Shown here in pieces: positions 8,489 to 17,370 of a stretch of 64,000 nt of DNA (its first letter is position 1; every line of letters starts with the position of its first letter). Made by a program: the position numbers and the translations under genes. The stretch spans positions 6,185,501 through 6,249,500 of the forward strand of contig NZ_CP108644.1 of assembly GCF_041435495.1 (NCBI RefSeq), in the 5' to 3' direction. The stretch comes from Streptomyces sp. NBC_01116. GTDB taxonomy: Bacteria > Actinomycetota > Actinomycetes > Streptomycetales > Streptomycetaceae. Below the pieces are notes generated by a model. It made no database searches. It was not told where the DNA came from and saw only the letters and a list, made by a program, of their open reading frames with translations.

Positions 8489-11400
8489 GTGCTGGCCATG
8501 GAGAGACGATCCGACGCTGACGAGCGGACGGCTGCGGCCGCCCGCGCCGACGGAGCACAGCGCCCGCCGATGGCCGGATCCCTGCCCCGGACCTGCCTCA
8601 CCGAAGCGGCCGGGGCCGGGCCGGAGCGAGCGGTGCCGGAGAGGCCCCGCGAGGAACCAGGAGCCGGTGAGCACGTTCCCGGCGGGCCCGGGGCGGGGAG
8701 CCCTCCGGTGAGCGCGCTGGGTGCCCTGCTCGCCCCGCGGTCCGCCGCCGGCTCCACGGGGCTGCGGTCACGGATCCTGCTCGGCGTCGTCTGCGCGGGA
8801 TATTCGGTGGGCGCCGCCGTCGGCTGGGGGTCGCCGCAGGTCGCGCTCGTCATGGGGGACTTCGGCCTCGCCGCGGCAGCCCTGATCGCCGCGGTCTCCT
8901 GCTTCCTCTACGCACGGACGGTCGCGATCCGGCTCCGGCCCGCCTGGCTGCTGTTCTCGCTCTCCTCCGCCATGGCGGCCTGCGGAAACGCCGTCTGGGG
9001 CTGGTACGAGGTGGTCCTCGGCGTCCCCGTGCCCACGCCCTCCCTCGCCGACCTCTTCTTCCTCTGCTTCGCGCCGCCCGCCATCGTCGGACTGCTCGTG
9101 CTCGCCAAACGGCCCGTCACCCGGGCCGGCTGGGTGTGCCTGGCCCTGGACGCCTGGCTGATCGGCGGCTCCCTGCTGACGCTCGCCTGGAGCCTCGCCC
9201 TCGCGCACACCACGCACCTGGCGGGCTTCCAGGACGCCAGCGTCGCGCCCGCGGCCCTCTCGCTGGCCTATCCGCTGCTCGACATCGTGCTCGTCTCGAT
9301 GGTGCTCGCCCTGCACTTCCGCCGGGCCGGGGTGAACCGCTCCGCGGTGAACACCGCCATCGCCGCCCTCGCGCTCACCGTGCTCAGCGACGCGGTCTTC
9401 ACCTCGCCGCTGCTGCGCTCCACCTACAACTCGGGCCAGCTCCTGGACGCCGGCTGGTTCGCCGGGTCGCTGCTCCTCGCCTACGCGCCCTGGGGAGCGC
9501 GGAGCGGGGCCGGGCCGGCCGGCCGGCCCGGCCCCCCGCGCGCGATCGCCAGCCGCCCGATCGCCGGCTCGCTGGCCGCCCTGACCCCGTATCTCGCCGC
9601 CGCCGTCTGCACCCTGGGCATCCTGTACAACGTGGTCGACGGCCGCCGGGTGGACCGGGTCGTCATCTTCACCGGCTGCACCGTCGTCCTGGCACTGGTC
9701 GTCCGGCAGGGCATCATGCTCCTCGACAACATCTCCCTCACCCAGGAACTGGCCCAGAAGGAGAGCCACTTCCGCTCCCTCGTGCAGGGCTCCAGCGACG
9801 TCATCATGATCGCCGCGCCCAACGGCACCCTGCGCTACGTCAGCCCCGCCGCCGCCGGGGTCTACGGGCGCGAGGCGGAGGGCCTCGTCGGCTCCGAGCT
9901 GTCCTCGATCATCCACCCCGACGATCTCGGCCGGTTCGTCCACGAGGTGCGGCGCTTCCTGGCCGCACCGCCGCACGAGGAGCCCACCACCCGCATCGAA
10001 TGCCGCTTCCGCTCGGGCGCGGGCGACTGGCTCAACGTCGAGTCCACCGTCAACCGCCACCAGGGCGGCCTCCTCCTCAACAGCCGGGACGTCACCGAAC
10101 GGGTCAGGCTCCAGGCCCAGTTGCAGCACAACGCCGAGCACGACCCGCTCACCGACCTGCCCAACCGGGCCCTGTTCACCGCCCGGGTCCGCCAGGCGCT
10201 CGGCGGCCGCCGCTCGGGCGACCCCGGCACCGCCGTCCTCTTCATCGACCTCGACGGCTTCAAGGCGGTCAACGACACCATCGGCCACCAGGCGGGCGAC
10301 GAACTGCTCGTCCAGGCCGGCCGCCGCCTCCAGGACTCCGTCCGGGCCGGCGACACCGCGGCCCGGCTCGGCGGCGACGAGTTCGCCGCGCTCATCCTGG
10401 GCGACGGCACCCGCGACCAGGGCGCCCGGGAGTACCAGGTCCACGAGATCGCCGACCGGCTGCGCCTCACCCTCTCCCAGCCCTACCGGATCGGCCCCAG
10501 CGAGGTCCGCGTGGCCGCCTCCATCGGCGTCGCCTTCGCCGAGCCCGCCATCAGCCCCACCGACCTCATGCGCAACGCGGACCTCGCGATGTACCGCGCC
10601 AAGGCCGGCGGCAAGGACCGGGTCGAGCTGTACGCCCCCCAGATGCAGGCCGACGTCGTACGCCGCTCCGAGCTGGCCACCCGGCTGCGCACCGCCCTGC
10701 GCGAGGGCGAGTTCGCCCTGCTCCACCAGCCCGTCGTCCACCTCGCCAGCGGTTCCGTCGCCGCCGTCGCCGCCCAGGCCCGCTGGCGTTCCGCCCAGGG
10801 CATCCTGTTCACGCCCGCCGAGTTCCTCCGGGTCTCCGGCGACGACGAGCGCACCGCCGAGCTCGGCCGCTGGCTCCTGGAGGAGGCGGTGGCCCAGGCC
10901 GCCGACCGGGCCAGGGCCGGGCACCCCGTCGCCGTCTCCGTCCGGCTCTCCGCCGCCCGGCTGCTCGACGCGGCCTCGCCCTCCGACTCCGTCGAAGCGC
11001 TGCTGACCCGCCACGGCCTGCCCTCGGGGGCCCTGATGATCGAGGTCGCCGACAGCGACCCGCGCGTCTCCTTCGACGCCCTGGAGCAGCGCCTCGTGGC
11101 CCTGCGCCGCCTCGGCGTACGGATCGCGCTCGACGGCTTCGGCAGCGGTTTCGCGGCGATCAACGCGCTGCGCCGGCTCCCCATCGACGTCCTGAAGCTC
11201 GACCGGAACCTGGTGGAGGGCGTGGTCGAATCGGCCAGGCTGCACAAGATCACCAGTGGTCTCCTGCGGATCGCCTGCGACCTCGGCCTCCAGTCCGTCG
11301 CCGACGGGGTCGACGTCCCCGAGCAGGTCCTCGCCCTGCGCTCCATGGGGTGCACCCACGGCCAGGGGATGGCCTTCTCCGGCCCGCTCGACGAGTACCG

Positions 11401-11530
11401 GCTGCGACGGGCCCTGGTCCGCGGGGAGTTCCCCGTACCGGGCATCCCGAGCCCCCGGCCGGTGCTGGCGGGCGGCTCCGTCCCCCTGCTCACTGGATCA
11501 CATGCTGAGACGCCCGTCCCACCCACTTGA
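8489..11530 (+). CDS. membrane PAS-GGDEF protein with degenerate EAL domain
   Basis: This is a cyclic-di-GMP protein of 1013 residues. After a soluble N-terminus there are about nine or ten membrane segments (roughly 90-400), then a PAS domain (about 425-545), a GGDEF domain and an EAL-like domain (about 725-990). The active-site motif RLGGDEF is intact at 628-632. A product-inhibition RxxD (RAGD, 619-622) sits the usual five residues before it. In the EAL part the signature Glu motif reads AQARW, DDFG is DGFG and the late AEGVE Glu is Asp, so phosphodiesterase activity looks lost. It should make c-di-GMP at the membrane in response to a PAS signal. GAGGGGG precedes the GTG; an ATG lies three codons later. 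It lies beside ilvB, as I recall for SCO5511 (CdgE). Confidence 0.9.
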   Translation: MLAMERRSDADERTAAAARADGAQRPPMAGSLPRTCLTEAAGAGPERAVPERPREEPGAGEHVPGGPGAGSPPVSALGALLAPRSAAGSTGLRSRILLGVVCAGYSVGAAVGWGSPQVALVMGDFGLAAAALIAAVSCFLYARTVAIRLRPAWLLFSLSSAMAACGNAVWGWYEVVLGVPVPTPSLADLFFLCFAPPAIVGLLVLAKRPVTRAGWVCLALDAWLIGGSLLTLAWSLALAHTTHLAGFQDASVAPAALSLAYPLLDIVLVSMVLALHFRRAGVNRSAVNTAIAALALTVLSDAVFTSPLLRSTYNSGQLLDAGWFAGSLLLAYAPWGARSGAGPAGRPGPPRAIASRPIAGSLAALTPYLAAAVCTLGILYNVVDGRRVDRVVIFTGCTVVLALVVRQGIMLLDNISLTQELAQKESHFRSLVQGSSDVIMIAAPNGTLRYVSPAAAGVYGREAEGLVGSELSSIIHPDDLGRFVHEVRRFLAAPPHEEPTTRIECRFRSGAGDWLNVESTVNRHQGGLLLNSRDVTERVRLQAQLQHNAEHDPLTDLPNRALFTARVRQALGGRRSGDPGTAVLFIDLDGFKAVNDTIGHQAGDELLVQAGRRLQDSVRAGDTAARLGGDEFAALILGDGTRDQGAREYQVHEIADRLRLTLSQPYRIGPSEVRVAASIGVAFAEPAISPTDLMRNADLAMYRAKAGGKDRVELYAPQMQADVVRRSELATRLRTALREGEFALLHQPVVHLASGSVAAVAAQARWRSAQGILFTPAEFLRVSGDDERTAELGRWLLEEAVAQAADRARAGHPVAVSVRLSAARLLDAASPSDSVEALLTRHGLPSGALMIEVADSDPRVSFDALEQRLVALRRLGVRIALDGFGSGFAAINALRRLPIDVLKLDRNLVEGVVESARLHKITSGLLRIACDLGLQSVADGVDVPEQVLALRSMGCTHGQGMAFSGPLDEYRLRRALVRGEFPVPGIPSPRPVLAGGSVPLLTGSHAETPVPPT

Positions 11531-11563
11531 CACTTCATGCGTGCCGGAGAGAGGGTCAATGCC

Positions 11564-11605
11564 ATGCGCACCCGAATTCTCGTACTTGGAAAGCGCGTCG
11601 GCTGA
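11564..11605 (+). promoter_or_regulatory. ilvB leader peptide (MRTRILVLGKRVG)
   Basis: A 13-codon reading frame with a GAGAGAGG ribosome site encodes Ile-Leu-Val-Leu in succession using ATT, CTC, GTA and CTT. ATT, GTA and CTT are rare codons in this GC-rich genome. It ends 44 bases before a terminator hairpin upstream of ilvB. This is the classic layout of transcription attenuation by charged tRNA(Ile/Leu/Val). Attenuation of ilvB has been predicted for actinobacteria by comparative genomics. Confidence 0.9.
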
Positions 11606-11649
11606 AGCAGAGTCACTCCATGAAACTCTGCGACCGCACCCGGCGCGCT

Positions 11650-11683
11650 CCCCTCGCTTGCCTCACGGCACGAGGGGTTTTTT
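11650..11683 (+). terminator. attenuator terminator of ilvBNC
   Basis: Stem arms CCCCTCG (11650-11656) and CGAGGGG (11671-11677), extended inside by TGCC/GGCA, are followed by six T residues. It lies between the leader peptide and ilvB and should stop transcription when branched-chain amino acids are plentiful. Confidence 0.9.
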
Positions 11684-11747
11684 GTTGCACTGACACAGCT
11701 CAAACCGCTGCAAAACACCCGCGAAAACCCTCAGCTTCGAGAAGAGA

Positions 11748-13604
11748 ATGCCGATGACCGAGCAGGCCACCGGGGCCCACCACCCGCAGCCGCGCGCCCG
11801 TAACAGCGGACAGCCGTCCGCCACCGTTGAGCACGTCACGGGCGCGCAGTCCCTCATCCGCTCTCTCGAGGAAGTCGGCGCCGACACGGTATTCGGCCTC
11901 CCCGGAGGCTGCATCCTCCCCGCCTACGACCCGCTGATGGACTCCACCCGGGTCCGCCACATCCTGGTCCGCCACGAGCAGGGCGCCGGTCACGCCGCCA
12001 CCGGGTACGCGCAGGCCACGGGCAAGGTCGGTGTCTGCATGGTCACCTCGGGACCCGGCGCCACCAACCTGGTCACCCCGATCGCCGACGCGCACATGGA
12101 CTCCGTGCCCCTCGTCGCGATCACCGGCCAGGTCGCCTCCAAGGCCATCGGCACCGACGCCTTCCAGGAAGCCGACATCTGCGGCATCACGATGCCGATC
12201 ACGAAGCACAACTTCCTGGTCACCAAGGCCGAGGACATCGCGCACACCATCGCCGAGGCCTTCCACATCGCCTCCACCGGCCGCCCCGGCCCGGTCCTCG
12301 TCGACATCGCCAAGGACGCCCTCCAGGCGCGGACCACCTTCAGCTGGCCGCCCACCCAGGACCTGCCCGGCTACCGCCCGGTGACCAAGCCGCACGCCAA
12401 GCAGATCCGCGAGGCCGCCAAGCTGATCACCCAGGCCAAGCGCCCCGTGCTGTACGTCGGCGGCGGCGTCCTGAAGGCCGGGGCCACCGCCGAGCTGAAG
12501 GTCCTCGCCGAGCTGACCGGAGCGCCCGTCACCACCACCCTGATGGCGCTCGGCGCCTTCCCCGACAGCCACCCGCTGCACGTGGGAATGCCGGGCATGC
12601 ACGGTGCGGTCACCGCCGTCACCGCGCTCCAGAAGGCCGACCTGATCGTCGCCCTCGGAGCCCGCTTCGACGACCGCGTCACCGGCAAGCTGGACAGCTT
12701 CGCGCCGTACGCCAAGATCGTCCACGCCGACATCGACCCGGCCGAGATCGGCAAGAACCGCACCGCCGACGTGCCCATCGTGGGCGACGCCCGCGAGGTC
12801 CTGGCCGACCTGGTCCAGGCCGTCCAGGCCGAGCACACCGAGGGCCACACCGGCGACTACACCGCCTGGTGGAAGGACCTCAACCGCTGGCGCGAGACCT
12901 ACCCGCTCGGCTACGACCTGCCCGAGGACGGCAGCCTCTCCCCGCAGCAGGTCATCCAGCGCATCGGCAAGCTCGCCCCCGAGGGCACGATCTTCGCGGC
13001 GGGCGTCGGCCAGCACCAGATGTGGGCCGCCCACTTCGTCGACTACGAGCAGCCCGCCACCTGGCTCAACAGCGGCGGCGCCGGAACGATGGGCTACGCG
13101 GTCCCGGCCGCGATGGGCGCGAAGACCGGCATGCCCGACCGCACGGTCTGGGCGATCGACGGCGACGGCTGCTTCCAGATGACCAATCAGGAACTGACCA
13201 CCTGCGCGCTCAACAACATCCCGATCAAGGTCGCCGTCATCAACAACGGCGCGCTCGGGATGGTCCGCCAGTGGCAGACCCTCTTCTACAACCAGCGCTA
13301 CTCCAACACCGTGCTGCACTCGGGCCCGGACGCGGACGGCAACGCCGCCAAGGGCACCCGCGTCCCGGACTTCGTCAAGCTGTCCGAGGCCATGGGCTGC
13401 TACGCCATCCGCTGCGAGGACCCGGCCGACCTGGACAAGGTCATCGAAGAGGCCAACTCCATCAACGACCGCCCCGTCGTGATCGACTTCATCGTCCACG
13501 AGGACGCCATGGTCTGGCCGATGGTCGCGGCCGGCACCTCCAACGACGAGGTCCAGGCCGCCCGCGGCGTCCGCCCCGACTTCGGCGACAACGAAGACGA
13601 CTGA
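11748..13604 (+). CDS. ilvB: acetolactate synthase large subunit
   Basis: This is the catalytic subunit of acetohydroxyacid synthase, 618 residues. It condenses two pyruvates to acetolactate for valine/leucine, or pyruvate with 2-ketobutyrate for isoleucine, using thiamine diphosphate and FAD. The N-terminal ThDP domain shows FGLPGGCILPAYD and the active-site Glu in VRHEQGAGH. The C-terminal ThDP/Mg motif is GDGCFQMTNQEL. The start is the first ATG, after GAGAAGAGA. It heads the ilvB-ilvN-ilvC operon, is 22 bases from ilvN and lies behind the attenuator. Its partner is the IlvN regulatory subunit. The identity is secure from the motifs, the full length and the operon. Confidence 0.98.
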   Translation: MPMTEQATGAHHPQPRARNSGQPSATVEHVTGAQSLIRSLEEVGADTVFGLPGGCILPAYDPLMDSTRVRHILVRHEQGAGHAATGYAQATGKVGVCMVTSGPGATNLVTPIADAHMDSVPLVAITGQVASKAIGTDAFQEADICGITMPITKHNFLVTKAEDIAHTIAEAFHIASTGRPGPVLVDIAKDALQARTTFSWPPTQDLPGYRPVTKPHAKQIREAAKLITQAKRPVLYVGGGVLKAGATAELKVLAELTGAPVTTTLMALGAFPDSHPLHVGMPGMHGAVTAVTALQKADLIVALGARFDDRVTGKLDSFAPYAKIVHADIDPAEIGKNRTADVPIVGDAREVLADLVQAVQAEHTEGHTGDYTAWWKDLNRWRETYPLGYDLPEDGSLSPQQVIQRIGKLAPEGTIFAAGVGQHQMWAAHFVDYEQPATWLNSGGAGTMGYAVPAAMGAKTGMPDRTVWAIDGDGCFQMTNQELTTCALNNIPIKVAVINNGALGMVRQWQTLFYNQRYSNTVLHSGPDADGNAAKGTRVPDFVKLSEAMGCYAIRCEDPADLDKVIEEANSINDRPVVIDFIVHEDAMVWPMVAAGTSNDEVQAARGVRPDFGDNEDD

Positions 13605-13626
13605 GAGACAGAGAGAGACCGACTCC

Positions 13627-14154
13627 ATGTCCGAAAAGCACACGCTCTCCGTCCTGGTCGAGAACAAGCCAGGTGTCCTCGCCCGGATCACCGCCCTGTT
13701 CTCCCGACGCGGCTTCAACATCGACTCGCTCGCGGTCGGTACCACCGAACACCCCGACATCTCCCGCATCACCATCGTCGTGAATGTCGAGGGCCTGCCC
13801 CTGGAGCAGGTCACCAAGCAGCTCAACAAGCTGGTCAACGTCCTGAAGATCGTCGAACTCGAGCCCGCCGCTGCGATCCAGCGGGAGCTCGTCCTGGTGA
13901 AGGTCCGCGCCGACAGCGAGACCCGCTCCCAGATCGTCGAGATCGTCCAGCTGTTCCGCGCCAAGACCGTCGACGTCTCCCCCGAGGCCGTCACGATCGA
14001 GGCGACCGGAGGAGCCGACAAACTGGACGCGATGCTCAAGATGCTGGAGCAGTACGGCATCAAGGAGCTCGTCCAGTCCGGCACCATCGCCATAGGGCGC
14101 GGCGCGCGCTCGATCACCGACCGGTCCCTGCGCGCCCTCGACCGTTCCGCCTAG
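13627..14154 (+). CDS. ilvN: acetolactate synthase small (regulatory) subunit
   Basis: This is the regulatory subunit of acetohydroxyacid synthase, 175 residues, of the usual length. An N-terminal ACT domain (HTLSVLVENKPGVLARI, then GFNIDSLAVG) binds valine for feedback inhibition, and a C-terminal ALS_ss_C domain follows from about residue 85. It activates IlvB and makes it sensitive to the end product. A purine-rich GAGAGA stretch lies just before the ATG. The stop codon is centred in a perfect 22-base palindrome, which may fold in the mRNA between ilvN and ilvC. Confidence 0.97.
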   Translation: MSEKHTLSVLVENKPGVLARITALFSRRGFNIDSLAVGTTEHPDISRITIVVNVEGLPLEQVTKQLNKLVNVLKIVELEPAAAIQRELVLVKVRADSETRSQIVEIVQLFRAKTVDVSPEAVTIEATGGADKLDAMLKMLEQYGIKELVQSGTIAIGRGARSITDRSLRALDRSA

Positions 14155-14163
14155 GCGGAACGG
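14142..14163. other. 22-bp perfect palindrome on the ilvN stop codon
   Basis: The sequence around the TAG of ilvN is a perfect inverted repeat, CCGTTCCGCCT/AGGCGGAACGG, with no loop. It could be an mRNA processing or stability element between ilvN and ilvC, or a protein site. It lacks a T tract. Confidence 0.75.
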
Positions 14164-14265
14164 CGGGCGGCCTCCGCGCCGCTCGCATGGCGAGACCCGA
14201 CAACGCATACGACGCACCCCGCCGTACGGTGGGACGCAACACCTGCACACCAAGGAGAAGACCCA

Positions 14266-15267
14266 GTGGCCGAGCTGTTCTACGACGACGATGCCGACCT
14301 GTCCATCATCCAGGGCCGCAAGGTCGCGGTTCTCGGTTACGGCAGCCAGGGCCACGCCCACGCGCTGTCGCTCCGTGACTCCGGCGTCGACGTCCGCGTC
14401 GGTCTGCACGAGGGCTCGAAGTCCAAGGCCAAGGCCGAGGAGCAGGGCCTGCGCGTGGTGACCCCGGCCGAGGCCGCCGCCGAGGCCGACGTCATCATGA
14501 TCCTCGTCCCGGACCCGATCCAGGCCCAGGTCTACGAGGAGTCCGTCAAGGACAACCTCAAGGACGGCGACGCGCTGTTCTTCGGCCACGGCCTGAACAT
14601 CCGCTTCGGCTTCATCAAGCCGCCGGCCGGCGTCGACGTCTGCATGGTCGCCCCCAAGGGCCCCGGCCACCTGGTCCGCCGCCAGTACGAGGAGGGCCGC
14701 GGCGTTCCCTGCATCGTGGCCGTCGAGCAGGACGCCTCGGGCAAGGGCCTGGAGCTCGCCCTCTCGTACGCCAAGGGCATCGGCGGCACCCGCGCCGGCG
14801 TCATCAAGACGACCTTCACCGAGGAGACCGAGACCGACCTGTTCGGTGAGCAGGCCGTCCTCTGCGGTGGCACCGCCGCCCTGGTGAAGGCCGGTTTCGA
14901 GACGCTGACCGAGGCCGGCTACCAGCCCGAGATCGCGTACTTCGAGTGCCTGCACGAGCTGAAGCTCATCGTCGACCTCATGTACGAGGGCGGCCTGGAG
15001 AAGATGCGCTGGTCCATCTCGGAGACCGCCGAGTGGGGCGACTACGTCACCGGCCCGCGCATCATCACGGCCGACACCAAGGCCGAGATGAAGAAGGTCC
15101 TCACCGAGATCCAGGACGGCACCTTCGCCAAGGCCTGGATGGCGGAGTACCACAACGGTCTGCCCAAGTACAACGAGTACAAGAAGGCCGACAGCGACCA
15201 CCTGCTGGAGACCACCGGCCGTGAGCTGCGCAAGCTGATGAGCTGGGTGAACGACGAAGAGGCCTAG
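14266..15267 (+). CDS. ilvC: ketol-acid reductoisomerase
   Basis: This is the class I ketol-acid reductoisomerase, 333 residues. It isomerises and reduces acetolactate or acetohydroxybutyrate with NADPH and Mg2+ in valine, leucine and isoleucine synthesis. The Rossmann motif GYGSQGHAHALSLRDSG is near residue 25. The Mg-binding and knotted C-terminal domain shows ETDLFGEQAVLCGG and YFECLHELKLIVDLMYEGG. The GTG at 14266 has AAGGAG eight bases upstream and gives the canonical MAELFYDDD start. It is third in the ilvBNC operon, and a strong terminator follows. Confidence 0.98.
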   Translation: MAELFYDDDADLSIIQGRKVAVLGYGSQGHAHALSLRDSGVDVRVGLHEGSKSKAKAEEQGLRVVTPAEAAAEADVIMILVPDPIQAQVYEESVKDNLKDGDALFFGHGLNIRFGFIKPPAGVDVCMVAPKGPGHLVRRQYEEGRGVPCIVAVEQDASGKGLELALSYAKGIGGTRAGVIKTTFTEETETDLFGEQAVLCGGTAALVKAGFETLTEAGYQPEIAYFECLHELKLIVDLMYEGGLEKMRWSISETAEWGDYVTGPRIITADTKAEMKKVLTEIQDGTFAKAWMAEYHNGLPKYNEYKKADSDHLLETTGRELRKLMSWVNDEEA

Positions 15268-15275
15268 GCCTCGGG

Positions 15276-15312
15276 GGAGCGGGGCGGGTCCTTCACGGAC
15301 CCGCCCCGCTCC
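15276..15312 (+). terminator. terminator after ilvC
   Basis: A perfect 16-base-pair stem (GGAGCGGGGCGGGTCC and its complement) with a TTCAC loop lies nine bases after the ilvC stop. There is no T run, which is common for Streptomyces terminators. Confidence 0.85.
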
Positions 15313-15332
15313 GCGATGACCGGAGAAGCCGC

Positions 15333-15374
15333 TCCGTACGGGGGTACCGGAGGGGCAGTTCCGTACGGGGGTAC
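15333..15374. repeat. direct repeat upstream of serA
   Basis: TCCGTACGGGGGTAC occurs at 15333-15347 and again at 15360-15374, spaced 27 bases start to start, between the ilvC terminator and serA. It may be a regulator site; no known motif was recognised. Confidence 0.6.
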
Positions 15375-15559
15375 ACCACGTCCACCCTCGTGCGGGTGAT
15401 CCTTTCACCGGGGCGCAGTACGAGGCGCGTCGCATGACTACACTTCTCAACAGATACACGCGTCAGGGCCCACAGTGTCGTGCGTCTTCCACGCGGCTAG
15501 CCCCTCCACCGCCTGCGGCCGTCGGGACGGCCGTCCGCACTGGACTTGTGAGGACTCAC

Positions 15560-17152
15560 GTGAGCTCGAAACCTGTCGTACTCATCGCTGAAGAGCTGTC
15601 GCCCGCAACGGTCGACGCCCTGGGTCCGGATTTCGAGATCCGGCACTGCAACGGCGCCGACCGCGCCGAGCTTCTCCCCGCGATCGTCGACGTCGACGCC
15701 ATCCTGGTGCGCTCCGCCACCAAGGTCGACGCCGAGGCCATCGCCGCCGCCAAGAAGCTCCGGGTCGTGGCCCGCGCCGGCGTCGGTCTGGACAACGTCG
15801 ACGTCTCCTCGGCCACCAAGGCCGGCGTGATGGTCGTCAACGCCCCGACCTCCAACATCGTCACCGCCGCCGAGCTGGCCTGCGGTCTGCTCGTCGCCAC
15901 CGCGCGGAACATCCCGCAGGCCAACACCGCGCTCAAGAACGGTGAGTGGAAGCGCTCCAAGTACACCGGCGTCGAGCTCAGCGAGAAGGTCCTCGGCGTC
16001 GTCGGCCTCGGCCGTATCGGCGTCCTGGTGGCCCAGCGCATGTCGGCCTTCGGCATGAAGATCGTCGCCTACGACCCCTACGTCCAGCCGGCCCGCGCCG
16101 CGCAGATGGGCGTCAAGCTCCTCAGCCTGGACGAGCTGCTGGAGGTCGCCGACTTCATCACGGTGCACCTGCCCAAGACCCCCGAGACCCTCGGTCTCAT
16201 CGGTGACGAGGCGCTGCACAAGGTGAAGCCCTCGGTGCGCATCGTCAACGCCGCGCGCGGCGGGATCGTCGACGAGGAGGCCCTGGCCTCCGCGCTCAAG
16301 GAGGGCCGCGTCGCCGGCGCCGGCCTCGACGTGTACGCGAAGGAGCCCTGCACGGACTCCCCGCTGTTCCAGTTCGACCAGGTCGTCTGCACCCCGCACC
16401 TCGGCGCCTCCACCGACGAGGCGCAGGAGAAGGCGGGCATCGCGGTCGCCAAGTCCGTCCGCCTCGCGCTGGCCGGCGAGCTGGTCCCGGACGCGGTCAA
16501 CGTCCAGGGCGGCGTCATCGCCGAGGACGTGCGCCCCGGCCTGCCGCTCGCCGAGAAGCTCGGCCGGATCTTCACCGCCCTCGCGGGCGAGGTCGCGGCC
16601 CGGCTCGACGTCGAGGTGTACGGCGAGATCACCCAGCACGACGTCAAGGTGCTGGAGCTCTCCGCCCTCAAGGGCGTCTTCGAGGACGTCGTCGACGAGA
16701 CCGTCTCCTACGTCAACGCCCCGCTGTTCGCACAGGAGCGCGGGGTCGAGGTCCGCCTCACCACCAGCTCCGAGTCGCCCGACCACCGCAACGTGGTCAC
16801 CGTGCGCGGCACGCTCTCCGACGGCCAGGAGGTCGCGGTCTCCGGCACGCTGGCCGGCCCGAAGAACCTCCAGAAGATCGTCGCCATCGGTGAGCACGAC
16901 GTCGATCTGGCGCTCGCCGACCACATGGTCGTCCTGCGCTACCAGGACCGCCCCGGTGTGGTCGGCGCGGTCGGCAAGATCCTCGGCGAGGCCGGGCTGA
17001 ACATCGCGGGCATGCAGGTCTCGCGGGCCGCAGAGGGCGGCGAGGCGCTGGTCGTCCTGACCGTCGACGAGACCGTCCCGCAGCCGGTGCTGACCGAGAT
17101 CTCCGAGGAGATCGGCGCGTCCTCGGCCCGCTCGGTGAACCTCACCGACTGA
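15560..17152 (+). CDS. serA: D-3-phosphoglycerate dehydrogenase
   Basis: This enzyme oxidises 3-phosphoglycerate with NAD+ in the first step of serine synthesis. It has 530 residues and is the long actinobacterial type. The substrate and NAD domains (GVGLDNVDV, VVGLGRIGVLVAQRM, NAARGGIVDEEAL, TPHLGAST) are followed by the intervening domain and a C-terminal ACT domain (MVVLRYQDRPGVVGAVG) that binds serine. The GTG at 15560 is chosen because GAGGA lies five bases upstream and it gives the usual length. The frame is open 42 codons further upstream, but that part is not conserved-looking. It is separated from ilvC by a terminator and is probably its own unit. Confidence 0.97.
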   Translation: MSSKPVVLIAEELSPATVDALGPDFEIRHCNGADRAELLPAIVDVDAILVRSATKVDAEAIAAAKKLRVVARAGVGLDNVDVSSATKAGVMVVNAPTSNIVTAAELACGLLVATARNIPQANTALKNGEWKRSKYTGVELSEKVLGVVGLGRIGVLVAQRMSAFGMKIVAYDPYVQPARAAQMGVKLLSLDELLEVADFITVHLPKTPETLGLIGDEALHKVKPSVRIVNAARGGIVDEEALASALKEGRVAGAGLDVYAKEPCTDSPLFQFDQVVCTPHLGASTDEAQEKAGIAVAKSVRLALAGELVPDAVNVQGGVIAEDVRPGLPLAEKLGRIFTALAGEVAARLDVEVYGEITQHDVKVLELSALKGVFEDVVDETVSYVNAPLFAQERGVEVRLTTSSESPDHRNVVTVRGTLSDGQEVAVSGTLAGPKNLQKIVAIGEHDVDLALADHMVVLRYQDRPGVVGAVGKILGEAGLNIAGMQVSRAAEGGEALVVLTVDETVPQPVLTEISEEIGASSARSVNLTD

Positions 17153-17183
17153 CGCGGGGGGCACCGCCGCACGACCCCGCTCC

Positions 17184-17236
17184 GTACCCGGTAGCAGGCC
17201 CGCTCGTTCCGTACGAGCGGCCCCGCTGCCGGGTAC
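17184..17236 (+). terminator. terminator after serA
   Basis: A long interrupted stem (GTACCCGG ... CCGGGTAC, with inner CGCTCG/CGAGCG) follows serA by about 30 bases and probably ends its transcript. Confidence 0.7.
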
Positions 17237-17370
17237 GTTGCGTTCCGCGTCCCGGTCAACCCCGCCGGGTGGGCCCGGGGTTGGGTCCTGGGGCCCACGA
17301 CGCGAGCGGCCCCCGCCCCTAGGGTGACCGGTTGTCATGTCACTCATGGGTGCCGGGGGTCGGATCACGT

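Noticed and set aside
8768..11359. 863-codon frame antisense to the c-di-GMP gene
   Set aside because: Composition is Asp/Gly/Val-rich as expected from a shadow of the real gene; no domain recognised.
15434..15559. N-terminal extension of SerA from the upstream ATG
   Set aside because: The added 42 residues are unlike the family, and the GTG at 15560 has the better ribosome site.
11700..17368. Very long open frames antisense to ilvBNC and serA
   Set aside because: In GC-rich coding DNA the opposite strand often stays open; these frames lack ribosome sites and family motifs.
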